Below are positions 1 through 11,465 of a stretch of 64,000 nt of DNA, one piece after another. The position numbers were made by a program, and so were the translations under genes. The notes under the pieces were generated by a model. The model worked only from the letters and a program-made list of their open reading frames with translations, was not told where the DNA came from and did no database searches. Each line of letters opens with the position of its first letter. The stretch's first letter is position 1. Source of the DNA: Urophycis tenuis (lineage: Eukaryota; Chordata; Actinopteri; Gadiformes; Phycidae); contig JAXIVH010000038.1 in the NCBI GenBank assembly GCA_036785325.1, positions 2,283,501 through 2,347,500 of the forward strand. Direction: 5' to 3'.

Positions 1-485
1 GAGCCTGTGACTCCCACCAACCGGCCCGTTCAGCCCACTGCGTTGTCGTCCTCCACCCGGCCGAAGCCTCCTGCGCCCACCCGCCTCCAGCCGAGGCCTC
101 CTGCTGCGTCAGCCTGTGGCCCGCCCGCCCCCTGTGTCGGCAGCATCCATACCGCTGGTCCTCCCCGCACAGCCACAGGCCCCCTCCGTCCTGCTTCGTG
201 GGCCATCCTGCAGCTGTCTCTGCAGTCATCGTGTGTCAAAACCATTCAAACTTGTATATGGTAACATTTCACAATGACACCAGTATAAATGAGGACCTTG
301 CAATAGGTTGTGTGTTACAGGACCCCCCTGGCATACAGCTGTATGTCTCTGTGAAGGTGGTTGTGAAGAACGGCATCCGGCTGAACAAGTACAAGTGCCG
401 GCGAGGCAGCAACTCTCTCGAGGGGTTGCACGCCCACCTGGTTAACGCCGTCCCTTCACAGCGATGTGGGATCATGCCGTTCCAA
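1..485 (+). pseudogene. Duplicated exon-pair copy 1 (partial) of an unidentified teleost gene
   Basis: The copy begins inside the first block. That block (to about 260) is GC-rich and reads as a Pro/Thr/Ala-rich low-complexity peptide. The second block (321-485, 55 codons) follows an acceptor-like TGTGTTACAG and ends at a good donor, CAA|GTAAGT. Its translation carries the motifs DPPGIQLYV, KYKCRRGSNSLEG and SQRCGIMPFQ. From memory, similar RGS-x-SLE motifs occur in large families of uncharacterised teleost proteins; I know no function for them. The Pro-rich frame and the second-block frame do not join through the donor-like site at 260, so the real exon structure is uncertain. No initiator ATG or terminal exon is present, so this is a gene fragment, not a gene. 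It differs from the other copies by Gly for Cys in KNGIRLNK. Confidence 0.5.
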
Positions 486-495
486 GTAAGTGATT

Positions 496-498
<3 letters not shown>

Positions 499-546
<48 letters not shown>

Positions 547-601
547 GCGCATATATACACACACACACACACTTATATATACACACACATATATATATAT
601 A
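499..601. repeat. CA/TA microsatellite after exon copy 1
   Basis: A pure CA run passes into CGCGCGCATATATACAC and a second CA/TA stretch. It starts about 13 bases after the donor of the second exon-like block, so it would lie at the start of the following intron. The 602-790 stretch is a spacer repeated after every exon copy (CTTAAACATAGCTGACCC onward). It shows no ORF. Confidence 0.9.
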
Positions 602-789
602 CTTAAACATAGCTGACCCTTTTTTTCCCCCTTCTCGGGGATTATGCTCCCAGTTTTGATCTCGGACGTCTGGTCACTTATAGCATATAATAATATTCTA
701 TTACTGTTAAGCCAACTATGAATAATAAAACAGGCCAAAACATGTGTCCTTTATCATAGCTACACGTATCACAAAAAAAACGCGTGAAT

Positions 790-2265
790 TGAAAAGTTTA
801 AGGTATGTTTTTAGCTGCTAGGTAGACTTCATTCAACCTGACGCAGTTTAGTCTGTGAGCAACTAAATTGCTCGCGGATGGGCTCATTTTAAGCGGGGAA
901 ATCTAAGGTTCCCAACGGCGTATGGCAAGACTATATTGAGTCATGGGTCGTTGAAATACTAAGCTAATTAATTTCTGTTCTTTATGGAAAGATTGATCTT
1001 AATTGAAACGTTGAAGGTATGTTTTTAGCTGCTGGGTAGACTTCAGTCAACCTGACGCAGTTTTGTCTGTGAGCAACCAGACTGCTCGCGGATGGGCTCA
1101 TTTTAAGCAGGGAAATCTAAGCTTTCCAACGGCGTATGGCTAGACTATATTCACCAAAGGGCCGTTGAAATACTAAGCTAATTAATTTGTGTTCTGTAAG
1201 GAAAGATTGATGTTAATTGAAACGTTAAAGGTATGTTTTTAGCTGCTGGGTAGACTTCAGTCAACCTGACGCAGTTTTGTCTCTGAGCAACTAAATTGCT
1301 TGGGGATGGGCTCATTTTAAGCGGGGAAATCTAAGCTTTCCAACGGCGTATGGCAAGACTATATTTACCAAAGGGTCGTTGAAATACTAAGCTAATTAAT
1401 TTGTGTTCTGTAAGGAAAGATTGATGTTAATTGAAACGTTGAAGGTATGTTTTTAGCTGCTGGGTAGACTTCATTCAACCTGACGCAGTTTAGTCTGTGA
1501 TCAACCAGACTGCTGGCGGATGGGCTCATTTTAAGTGGGGAAATCTAAGCTTTTCAACGGTGTATGGCAAGACTATATTCACCAAAGGGCCTTTGAAATA
1601 CTAAGCTAATTAATTTGTGTTCTGTAAGGAAAGATTGATGTTAATTGAAACGTTAAAGGTATGTTTTTAGCTGCTGGGTAGACTTCAGTCAACCTGACGC
1701 AGTTTAGTCTGTGATCAACCAGACTGCTCGCGGATGGGCTCATTTTAAGCGGGGAAATCTAAGCTTTCCAACGGCGTATGGCAAGACTATATTGACTCAT
1801 GGGTCGTTGAAATACTAAGCTAATTAATTTGTGTTCTGTAAGGAAAGATTGATGTTAATTGAAACGTTGAAGGTATGTTTTTAGCTGCTGGGTAGACTTC
1901 AGTCAACCTGACGCAGTTTAGTCTGTGATCAACCAGACTGCTCGCGGATGGGCTCATTTTAAGCGGGGAAATCTTAGCTTTCCAACGGCGTATGGCAAGA
2001 CTATATTCACTAAAGGGTCGTTGAAATACTAAGCTAATTAATTTGTGTTCTGTAAGGAAAGATTGATGTTAATTGAAACGTTGAAGGTATGTCTTTAGCT
2101 GCTGTGTAGACTTCAGTCAACCTGACGCAGATTTGTCTGTGAGCAACCAAATTGCTCGGAGATGGGCTCATTTTAAACGGGGAAATCTAAGCTTCCCAAC
2201 GACGTATGGCATGACTATATTTGCCCATGGGTCGTCGAAATAATAAGCTGATTCATGTGTGTTCT
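790..2265 (+). repeat. 215-bp satellite array, about 7 monomers
   Basis: Seven tandem monomers start with AAGGTATGTTTTTAGCTGCT near 800, 1014, 1228, 1442, 1655, 1869 and 2084, giving a period of 213-215 bp. Each includes CTTCAGTCAACCTGACGCAG, GATGGGCTCATTTTAAGC, GGCGTATGGCAAGACTATAT and CTAAGCTAATTAATTTGTG. The last monomer is a recognisably different edge variant (GTCTTTAGCTGCTGTG, then CGACGTATGGCATGAC) that also ends the other arrays. No coding potential is seen. Confidence 0.95.
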
Positions 2266-2454
2266 GTTGGCTGTGGAAAGAAAATAGCACACAAGTCATA
2301 CCAAGTCACCTTTATTTTTCAGTGATAAACATTAATAAATAAACAGTATGGACATTGTATAAACAGTTGTATAAAAAGTGTAAACGGTATGAACAGTGTT
2401 CTTATAAAAGATATCAATATCAATACTGATCACGTGTGTATTTTATATTTCCAG
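2266..2454 (+). other. AT-rich spacer ending in a 3' splice-site-like sequence
   Basis: A non-coding segment follows the satellite and precedes the exon-like blocks. It contains repeated AACAGTATGGAC and AACAGTTGTATAAA words and ends in TATTTCCAG, a plausible 3' splice acceptor. The same spacer recurs before copies at 37069, 38494, 39887 and 45310. Confidence 0.6.
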
Positions 2455-2958
2455 GTTATTTGTTGATGAGCCAGAGCCTGTGACTCCCACCAACCGGCCC
2501 GTCCAGCCCACTGCGTTGTCGTCCTCCACCCGGCCGAAGCCTCCTGCGCCCACCCGCCTCCAGCCGAGGCCTCCTGCTGCGTCAGCCTGTGGCCCGCCCG
2601 CCCCCTGTGTCGGCAGCACCCATACCGCTGGTCCTCCCCGCACAGCCACAGGCCCCCTCCGTCCTGCTTCGTGGGCCATCCTGCAGCTGTCTCTGCAGTC
2701 ATCGTGTGTCAAAACCATTCAAACTTGTATATGGTAACATTTCAAAATGACACCAGCATAAATGAGGACCTTGCAATAGGTTGTGTGTTACAGGACCCCC
2801 CTGGCATACAGCTTTATGTCTCTGTGAAGGTGGTTGTGAAGAACTGCATCCGGCTGAACAAGTACAAGTGCCGGCGAGGCAGCAACTCTCTCGAGGGGTT
2901 GCACGCCCACCTGGTTAACGCCATCCCTTCACAGCGATGTGGGATCATGCCGTTCCAA
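2455..2958 (+). pseudogene. Duplicated exon-pair copy 2 of an unidentified teleost gene
   Basis: This is the complete version of the repeated block pair. The first block starts after TATTTCCAG and reads LFVDEPEPVTPTNRPVQ followed by a Pro-rich stretch. It runs to a weak donor-like site at 2733/2734. The second block (2794-2958) follows GTGTTACAG and ends at CAA|GTAAGT. It encodes the RGSNSLEG-containing 55 residues with no stop. A simple join at 2733 does not keep the Pro-rich frame in register with the second block, so either another splice site is used or only one frame is meaningful. Neighbours are a 215-bp satellite on each side and a CA tract immediately downstream. The assignment to a multi-copy teleost family rests on motif memory only. 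Confidence 0.5.
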
Positions 2959-2973
2959 GTAAGTGATTAAAAT

Positions 2974-3125
<152 letters not shown>

Positions 3126-3311
3126 ACTTAAACATAGCTGACCCTTTTTTTCCCCCTTCTCGGGGATTATGCTCCCAGTTTTGATCTCGGACGTCTGGTC
3201 ACTTATAGCATATAATAATATTCTATTACTGTTAAGCCAACTATGAATAATAAAACAGGCCAAAACATGTGTCCTTTATCATAGCTACACGTGTTACAAA
3301 AAAAACGCGTG

Positions 3312-3862
3312 CATTGAAAAGTTGAAGGTATGTTTTTAGCTGCTGGGTAGACTTCAGTCAACCTGACGCAGTTTTGTCTGTGAGCAACCAAATTGCTCGG
3401 GGATGGGCTCATTTTAAGCGGGGAAATCTAAGGTTCCCAACGGCGTATGGCAAGACTATATTGAGTCATAGGTCGTTGAAATACTAAGCTAATTAATTTC
3501 TGTTCTTTATTGAAAGATTGATCTTAATTGAAACGTTGAAGGTATGTTTTTAGCTGCTGGGTAGACTTCAGTCAACCTGACGCAGTTTTGTCTGTGAGCA
3601 AGCAGACTGCTCGCGGATGGGCTCATTTTAAGCGGGGAAATCTAAGCTTTCCAACGGCGTATGGCAAGACTATATTGACTCATTGGTCGTTGAAATACTA
3701 AGCTAATTAATTTGTGATCTGTAAGGAAAGATTGATGTTAATTGAAACGTTGAAGGTATGTTTTTAGCTGCTGGGTAGACTTCAGTCAACCTGACACAGT
3801 TTTGTCTCTGAGCAACCAAATTGCTTGGGGATGGGCTCATTATAAGCGGGGAAATCTAAGCT
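3312..3862 (+). repeat. 215-bp satellite, about 2.5 monomers, cut at the macrosatellite junction
   Basis: Monomer starts are near 3326, 3540 and 3755. The third stops after GGGAAATCTAAGCTT at about 3862, where sequence switches to the first macrosatellite unit (GATATTGGCGAG). Intact monomers continue TCCAACGGCG at this point, so the junction is a rearrangement breakpoint. Confidence 0.9.
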
Positions 3863-4040
3863 TGATATTGGCGAGTGCAACTGCCTTTGATCCCCTATTC
3901 AACAACCGAGTCGTTGGATGAGGTGGGGGGGGGGTCATCGAGATAACTCTAACGAACCTAACCGAGCCAGGGCCATCGAAAGAACGGGCTCTCTACACAA
4001 CCCATTTATATTACCTTACCAACTGTTATTCACAAAACGA

Positions 4041-4053
4041 CCACTAGATGGAG
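4041..4053 (+). promoter_or_regulatory. CTCF-like core motif in block B, first copy
   Basis: CCACTAGATGGAG matches the general form CCAC-N-AG-R-KGG of the vertebrate CTCF core. The motif recurs at the same place in every long unit. It is a sequence match only. Similar words also occur in ordinary dispersed fish repeats, so binding is unproven. Confidence 0.3.
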
Positions 4054-4347
4054 GCGATGGACCACCACTGAAGAATCAAAAGAAGGCAACCAGCCTTTAA
4101 CACAAAGACTAAAAACTCACTCCAGCTGTGATCCTCTTTATCTAAATAAATAAATAAACAAAAATGAATAAATAAATAGACTAAATAAATATACAAATAT
4201 AAATAAATAAATTAAATATAGATTACCTTACCAACTATTGCAATTACCTATTATTATTATTATTACTTACCTATTAATGCAATTTCCCAACCTGGGAACA
4301 ATAGAGTATTTCTATTTCTATTTCTATAACTCTTCTTCACAAAACGA

Positions 4348-4360
4348 CCACTAGGTGGAG
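4348..4360 (+). promoter_or_regulatory. CTCF-like core motif in block B, second copy
   Basis: CCACTAGGTGGAG is a slightly better CTCF-core match than the first copy and lies about 307 bp from it in the second half of block B. Both copies are absent from short units because block B is deleted there. Confidence 0.3.
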
Positions 4361-6629
4361 ACGACGCACCACCAGCGAGGAATCAAAAGAGGAGGAACAA
4401 CCTTGAATACAAAGATTAAAACCCACTCCAGCGGTGAGTCTCTCGATGTATTTATTTACTAAAAAAATATATATTAAATATATATACTCCTCCCATCTCT
4501 TCTCCCCTGTCTTCCCTCATGGAAATGAGGGAGTTGGGGGAGATAGAGTGTACTAGCCCGATCCGGCGGGGGTGAGTTCAGTCCGTACAGACTGTCTCAC
4601 CTTGACTCTACCTTCCTCAATCTCTAGCTCTAACTCTAACCCTAGGGATAACCTCAACCCCAACCCTAACCATAGGCCTAACCTTAGCCCTAACCCTAAC
4701 TCAACCCTAACACTAACCCTTACCTTGGCACTAATCTTAACACTAACCTCAACCCCTAACCTTAGCCTTAACACTAACCCTAACCCCTACTCTAACTCTA
4801 ACCCTAACCCCTACTCTAACTCTAACCCTAAGCCTACCCTAACCTCCAACACTAACCCTACCCTAACTCTAACGCTAACCCTAACTCTAACCTTTGCCCT
4901 AACTTTAGCCCTAACCCTAGCCTCAGCCATAACCCTAACCCTAACCTTAGCCCTAACCCTAACCTTAACCCTAACCCTAACCTTGGCCCTAACCTTAACA
5001 CTAACCTCAAACCTAACCTTAACCCTAACCTCAGCCATAACCCTAACCCTAACCTTAGCCCTAACCCTAATTCTAGCCCTAACCCTAATCTTAACCATAA
5101 CCTTAACCCTAACCTTGGCCCTAACACTTAACCTAACCTTATCCATAACACTAACCCTAACCTCAACCCTAACCTTAACCCCAATCTCAGCCGTAACCCC
5201 AACCCTAACCTTATCCCTAACCTTAAACCTAACCCTAACCTCAGCCCTAACCTTAACCCTAACCTCAGCCCTCATCTTAACCCTAACCCCTAACCCCTAA
5301 CCTCTAACCCTAACCCTAACCGTAACGCTAACCCTAACCCTTACTCTAACCTTAGCCCTAACCTTAGCCCTAACCGTAACCCTAACCTTAACCCTAACCT
5401 TAACCCTAAACCGTAACCTTATACCTAACCCTAACCTCAGCCCTAACCTTAACCCTAACCGCAACCCCTCCCATTTACTTCAAACCTAACGTTAAGGTTA
5501 ACTGCTAACTCTACCCCTAAATCTACCCTAACCTTAACCTACACTTGACATATTGGAGGAAGAAGACAATTACCCAGCATGCATTTCATCCGGAAAACTT
5601 TTCACAAAAAAACCCATTACCGAAGTACCTACGGCGAGAATAGACTACCCCAAGAAATTGTTGTTTTGGGTGAGGAAAGTAAGCCATTGAGTCTTCTCTA
5701 AGGTCAACTTCCTACACAATCGCTGTAGTGGCGCGGTGTATGGGGCACAGGAATTGTTATTAACAGGCTGTTCGGCATGGGGTCCTGGAGGGGCCAGGGA
5801 GGCAGTGCTTAGTCGCGGCTGGCCTTGGCCTTTCCTACCCTGGGACCGACTGGGAAGGCACCGCTGGTCGGGGCTGGTCTTGGTCTTTCCTAGGTCTGGA
5901 CACCCATCGCTGAAGACAGCTGCATTGGGGGACCGTGGAGGCAGTGCTTTGTCACGGCTGGCCTCGGTCCTTCGTGACCCCAGTTTTCTGCTAGTTCATC
6001 TGGACCCAACAGAGGACAAGAACCAAGCTCCGGCCCTGATTGGCCAAACCAGGGCTACCTAGCGGTGTTAACAACTGGTTTGTGCTGGTCAGGGGGTAAG
6101 TATGTGCCCCCTCCTCTCCATAACCAAAACAATGTATCCTAAAAAGTGTTTTACTTACCTTTACTTACCTCGACGTTACCTCAACAAATGATCACTCCTA
6201 AAAAAGCTTAAACCCAATACCAATTCCATTTCGGAAACGACACACCTTGAGAATTGATCACTCTCGGGGGGGCCTCCCTTGGGTGAGGGTGTATAGTGAC
6301 AATGGCCAGAAACACCCTATGATCCCAGGGTCCACTACTGATGACGTGTCCTAATATTTCGATAGCACGTTTATACTCAAATAGAAATGGAAAAGAAAAG
6401 TCTCACTCCAGCTGTGACTCGTCTTTATTCAAATAAGTAAATATACCAATGCATTGGAAGTACCTTCAATCAAACTAGATTGACCTCCATCTTGGAACAA
6501 AGAAAACCTTTGGGAAAAGGAAAAACAAGTCTATATCTCCAAATCAGCGGTTATATCACAACAAGACAGATAACCATTTCGTTTTACTTCATTCTTGGTA
6601 ATATGGGAAAAGAGAGCTGCGGATGACTA

Positions 6630-8696
6630 GATATTGGCGAGTGCAACTGCCTTTGATCCCCTATTCAACTACCGAGTCGTTGGATGAGGTGGGGGGGGTC
6701 ATCGAGATAACTCTAACGAACCCAACCCTAACCATAGGCCCAACCTTAGCCCTAACCCTAACTCAACCCTAACACTAACCCTTACCTTGGCCCTAATCTT
6801 AACACTAACCTCAACCCCTAACCTTAGCCTTAACACTAACCCTAACCCCTACTCTAACGCTAACCCTAACCCCTACTCTAACTCTAACCCTAAGCCTACC
6901 CTAACCTCCAACACTAACCCTACCCTAACTCTAACGCTAACCCTAACTCTAACCTTTGCCCTAACTTTAGCCCTAACCCTAGCCTCAGCCATAACCCTAA
7001 CCCTAACCTTAGCCCTAACCCTAACCTTAACCCTAACCCTAACCTTGGCCCTAACCTTAACACTAACCTCAAACCTAACCTTAACCCTAACCTCAGCCAT
7101 AACCCTAACCCTAACTTTAGCCCTAATCCTAATTCTAGCCCTAACCCTAATCTTAACCATAACCTTAACCCTAACCTTGGCCCTAACACTTAACCTAACC
7201 TTATCCATAACACTAACCCTAACCTCAACCCTAACCTTAACCCCAATCTCAGCCGTAACCCCAACCCTAACCTTATCCCTAACCTTAAACCTAACCCTAA
7301 CCTCAGCCCTAACCTTAACCCTAACCTCAGCCCTCATCTTAACCCTAACCCCTAACCCCTAACCTCTAACCCTAACCTTACCCTAACCGTAACGCTAACC
7401 CTAACCCTTACTCTAACCTTAGCCCTAACCTTAGCCCTAACCGTAACCCTAACCTTAACCCTAACCTTAACCCTAAACCGTAACCTTATACCTAACCCTA
7501 ACCTCAGCCCTAACCTTAACCCTAACCGCAACCCCTCCCATTTACTTCAAACCTAACGTTAAGGTTAACTGCTAACTCTACCCCTAAATCTACCCTAACC
7601 TTAACCTACACTTGACATATTGGAGGAAGAAGACAATTACCCAGCATGCATTTCATCCGGAAAACTTTTCACAAAAAAACCCATTACCGAAGTTCCTACG
7701 GCGAGAATAGACTACCCCAAGAAATTGTTGTTTTGGGTGAGGAAAGTAAGCCATTGAGTCTTCTCTAAGGTCAACTTCCTACACAATCTCTGTAGTCGCG
7801 CGGTGTATGGGGCACAGGAATTGTTATTAACAGGCTGTTCGGCATGGGGTCCTGGAGGGGCCAGGGAGGCAGTGCTTAGTCGCGGCTGGCCTTGGCCTTT
7901 CCTACCCTGGGACCGACTGGGAAGGCACCGCTGGTCGGGGCTGGTCTTGGTCTTTCCTAGGTCTGGACACCCATCGCTGAGGATAGCTGCATTGGGGGAC
8001 CGTGGAGGCAGTGCTTTGTCACGGCTGGCCTCGGTCCTTCGTGACCCCAGTTTTCTGCTAGTTCATCTGGACCCAACAGAGGACAAGAACCAAGCTCCGG
8101 CCCTGATTGGCCAAACCAGGGCTACCTAGCGGTGTTAACAACTGGTTTGTGCTGGTCAGGGGGTAAGTATGTGCCCCCTCCTCTCCATAACCAAAACAAT
8201 GTATCCTAAAAAGTGTTTTACTTACCTTTACTTACCTCGACGTTACCTCAACAAATGATCACTCCTAAAAAAGCTTAAACCCAATACCAATTCCATTTCG
8301 GAAACGACACACCTTGAGAATTGATCACTCTCGGGGGGGCCTCCCTTGGGTGAGGGTGTATAGTGACAATGGCCAGAAACACCCTATGATCCCAGGGTCC
8401 ACTACTGATGACGTGTCCTAATATTTCGATAGCACGTTTATACTAAAATAGAAATGGAAAAGAAAAGTCTCACTCCAGCTGTGACTCGTCTTTATTCAAA
8501 TAAGTAAATATACCAATGCATTGGAAGTACCTTCAATCAAACTAGATTGACCTTCATCTTGGAACAAAGAAAACCTTTGGGAAAAGGAAAAACAAGTCTA
8601 TATCTCCAAATCAGCGGTTATATCACAACAAGACAGATAACCATTTCGTTTTACTTCATTCTTGGTAATATGGGAAAAGAGAGCTGCGGATGACTA
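6630..8696 (+). repeat. Macrosatellite unit 2 (short form, 2067 bp)
   Basis: Block B is absent: sequence passes directly from ATAACTCTAACGAACCC into AACCCTAACCATAGG of block C. C runs to about 7610 and D to 8696. This is the only internal short unit without the roughly 55-bp duplication at the end of block C seen in units 4, 5, 8, 9 and 10. Confidence 0.95.
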
Positions 8697-11465
8697 GATA
8701 TTGGCGAGTGCAACTGCCTTTGATCCCCTATTCAACTACCGAGTCGTTGGATGAGGTGGGGGGGGTCATCGAGATAACTCTAACGAACCTAACCGAGCCA
8801 GGGCCATCGAAAGAACGGGCTCTCTACACAACCCATTTATATTACCTTACCAACTGTTATTCACAAAACGACCACTAGATGGAGGCGATGGACCACCACT
8901 GAAGAATCAAAAGAAGGCAACCAGCCTTTAACACAAAGACTAAAAACTCACTCCAGCTGTGATCCTCTTTATCTAAATAAATAAATAAACAAAAATGAAT
9001 AAATAAATAGACTAAATAAATATACAAATATAAATAAATAAATTAAATATAGATTACCTTACCAACTATTGCAATTACCTATTATTATTATTATTACTTA
9101 CCTATTAATGCAATTTCCCAACCTGGGAACAATAGAGTATTTCTATTTCTATTTCTATAACTCTTCTTCACAAAACGACCACTAGGTGGAGACGACGCAC
9201 CACCAGCGAGGAATCAAAAGAGGAGGAACAACCTTGAATACAAAGATTAAAACCCACTCCAGCGGTGAGTCTCTCGATGTATTTATTTACTAAAAAAATA
9301 TATATTAAATATATATACTCCTCCCATCTCTTCTCCCCTGTCTTCCCTCATGGAAATGAGGGAGTTGGGGGAGATAGAGTGTACTAGCCCGATCCGGCGG
9401 GGGTGAGTTCAGTCCGTACAGACTGTCTCACCTTGACTCTACCTTCCTCAATCTCTAGCTCTAACTCTAACCCTAGGGATAACCTCAACCCCAACCCTAA
9501 CCATAGGCCTAACCTTAGCCCTAACCCTAACTCAACCCTAACACTAACCCTTACCTTGGCCCTAATCTTAACACTAACCTCAACCCCTAACCTTAGCCTT
9601 AACACTAACCCTAACCCCTACTCTAACGCTAACCCTAACCCCTACTCTAACTCTAACCCTAAGCCTACCCTAACCTCCAACACTAACCCTACCCTAACTC
9701 TAACGCTAACCCTAACTCTAACCTTTGCCCTAACTTTAGCCCTAACCCTAGCCTCAGCCATAACCCTAACCCTAACCTTAGCCCTAACCCTAACCTTAAC
9801 CCTAACCCTAACCTTGGCCCTAACCTTAACACTAACCTCAAACCTAACCTTAACCCTAACCTCAGCCATAACCCTAACCCTAACTTTAGCCCTAACCCTA
9901 ATTCTAGCCCTAACCCTAATCTTAACCATAACCTTAACCCTAACCTTGGCCCTAACACTTAACCTAACCTTATCCATAACACTAACCCTAACCTCAACCC
10001 TAACCTTAACCCCAATCTCAGCCGTAACCCCAACCCTAACCTTATCCCTAACCTTAAACCTAACCCTAACCTCAGCCCTAACCTTAACCCTAACCTCAGC
10101 CCTCATCTTAACCCTAACCCCTAACCCCTAACCTCTAACCCTAACCTTACCCTAACCGTAACGCTAACCCTAACCCTTACTCTAACCTTAGCCCTAACCT
10201 TAGCCCTAACCGTAACCCTAACCTTAACCCTAACCTTAACCCTAAACCGTAACCTTATACCTAACCCTAACCTCAGCCCTAACCTTAACCCTAACCGCAA
10301 CCCCTCCCATTTACTTCAAACCTAACGTTAAGGTTAACTGCTAACTCTACCCCTAAATCTACCCTAACCTTAACCTACACTTGACATATTGGAGGAAGAA
10401 GACAATTACCCAGCATGCATTTCATCCGGAAAACTTTTCACAAAAAAACCCATTACCGAAGTACCTACGGCGAGAATAGACTACCCCAAGAAATTGTTGT
10501 TTTGGGTGAGGAAAGTAAGCCATTGAGTCTTCTCTAAGGTCAACTTCCTACACAATCGCTGTAGTGGCGCGGTGTATGGGGCACAGGAATTGTTATTAAC
10601 AGGCTGTTCGGCATGGGGTCCTGGAGGGGCCAGGGAGGCAGTGCTTAGTCGCGGCTGGCCTTGGCCTTTCCTACCCTGGGACCGACTGGGAAGGCACCGC
10701 TGGTCGGGGCTGGTCTTGGTCTTTCCTAGGTCTGGACACCCATCGCTGAGGATAGCTGCATTGGGGGACCGTGGAGGCAGTGCTTTGTCACGGCTGGCCT
10801 CGGTCCTTCGTGACCCCAGTTTTCTGCTAGTTCATCTGGACCCAACAGAGGACAAGAACCAAGCTCCGGCCCTGATTGGCCAAACCAGGGCTACCTAGCG
10901 GTGTTAACAACTGGTTTGTGCTGGTCAGGGGGTAAGTATGTGCCCCCTCCTCTCCATAACCAAAACAATGTATCCTAAAAAGTGTTTTACTTACCTTTAC
11001 TTACCTCGACATTACCTCAACAAATGATCACTCCTAAAAAAGCTTAAACCCAATACCAATTCCATTTCGGAAACGACGCACCTTGAGAATTGATCACTCT
11101 CGGGGGGGCCTCCCTTGGGTGAGGGTGTATAGTGACAATGGCCAGAAACACCCTATGATCCCAGGGTCCACTACTGATGACGTGTCCTAATATTTCGATA
11201 GCACGTTTATACTAAAATAGAAATGGAAAAGAAAAGTCTCACTCCAGCTGTGACTCGTCTTTATTCAAATAAGTAAATATACCAATGCATTGGAAGTACC
11301 TTCAATCAAACTAGATTGACCTCCATCTTGGAACAAAGAAAACCTTTGGGAAAAGGAAAAACAAGTCTATATCTCCAAATCAGCGGTTATATCACAACAA
11401 GACAGATAACCATTTCGTTTTACTTCATTCTTGGTAATATGGGAAAAGAGAGCTGCGGATGACTA
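8697..11465 (+). repeat. Macrosatellite unit 3 (long form, 2769 bp)
   Basis: Blocks A-B-C-D are complete, with C about 9455-10379 and D from 10380. It shares the CAATCGCTGTAGTGGCGC variant with unit 1 but has the interior CTGAGGATAGCTGC variant of units 2-12, so it looks recombinant between the edge type and the interior type. Confidence 0.95.

Larger units (their letters stand above)
3863..6629 (+). repeat. Macrosatellite unit 1 (long form, 2767 bp)
   Basis: The four blocks are: A, 3863-3957; B, 3958-4620, AT-rich with two diverged copies of a roughly 120-bp segment; C, 4621-5543, degenerate CCCTAA hexamers; and D, 5544-6629, unique with a GC-rich core at about 5730-6060. D holds two copies of a roughly 140-bp imperfect direct repeat (GGCAGTGCTT at 5801 and 5940). 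As the array's left edge, unit 1 differs from units 2-12 in D (CTGAAGACAGCTGC, not CTGAGGATAGCTGC). With unit 3 it shares CAATCGCTGTAGTGGCGC. Confidence 0.95.

Noticed and set aside
2430..2702. Trp/Gly-rich minus-strand frames over the Pro-rich exon block
   Set aside because: Reverse-strand shadows of a GC-rich low-complexity stretch, without start context or domains.
4572..5300. Long open frames rich in Leu-Thr (plus strand) or Arg-Val-Lys and Gly-Leu-Arg (minus strand) in every C block
   Set aside because: They come from a 6-base repeat read in any frame; both strands are open at once and the composition is that of the hexamer. Not genes.
5736..6062. A 108-codon frame repeated in block D of all 13 units
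   Set aside because: It has no ATG in frame (it would start at GTG), no recognisable domain, and block D shows no splice or Kozak context. The conservation reflects recent tandem duplication.
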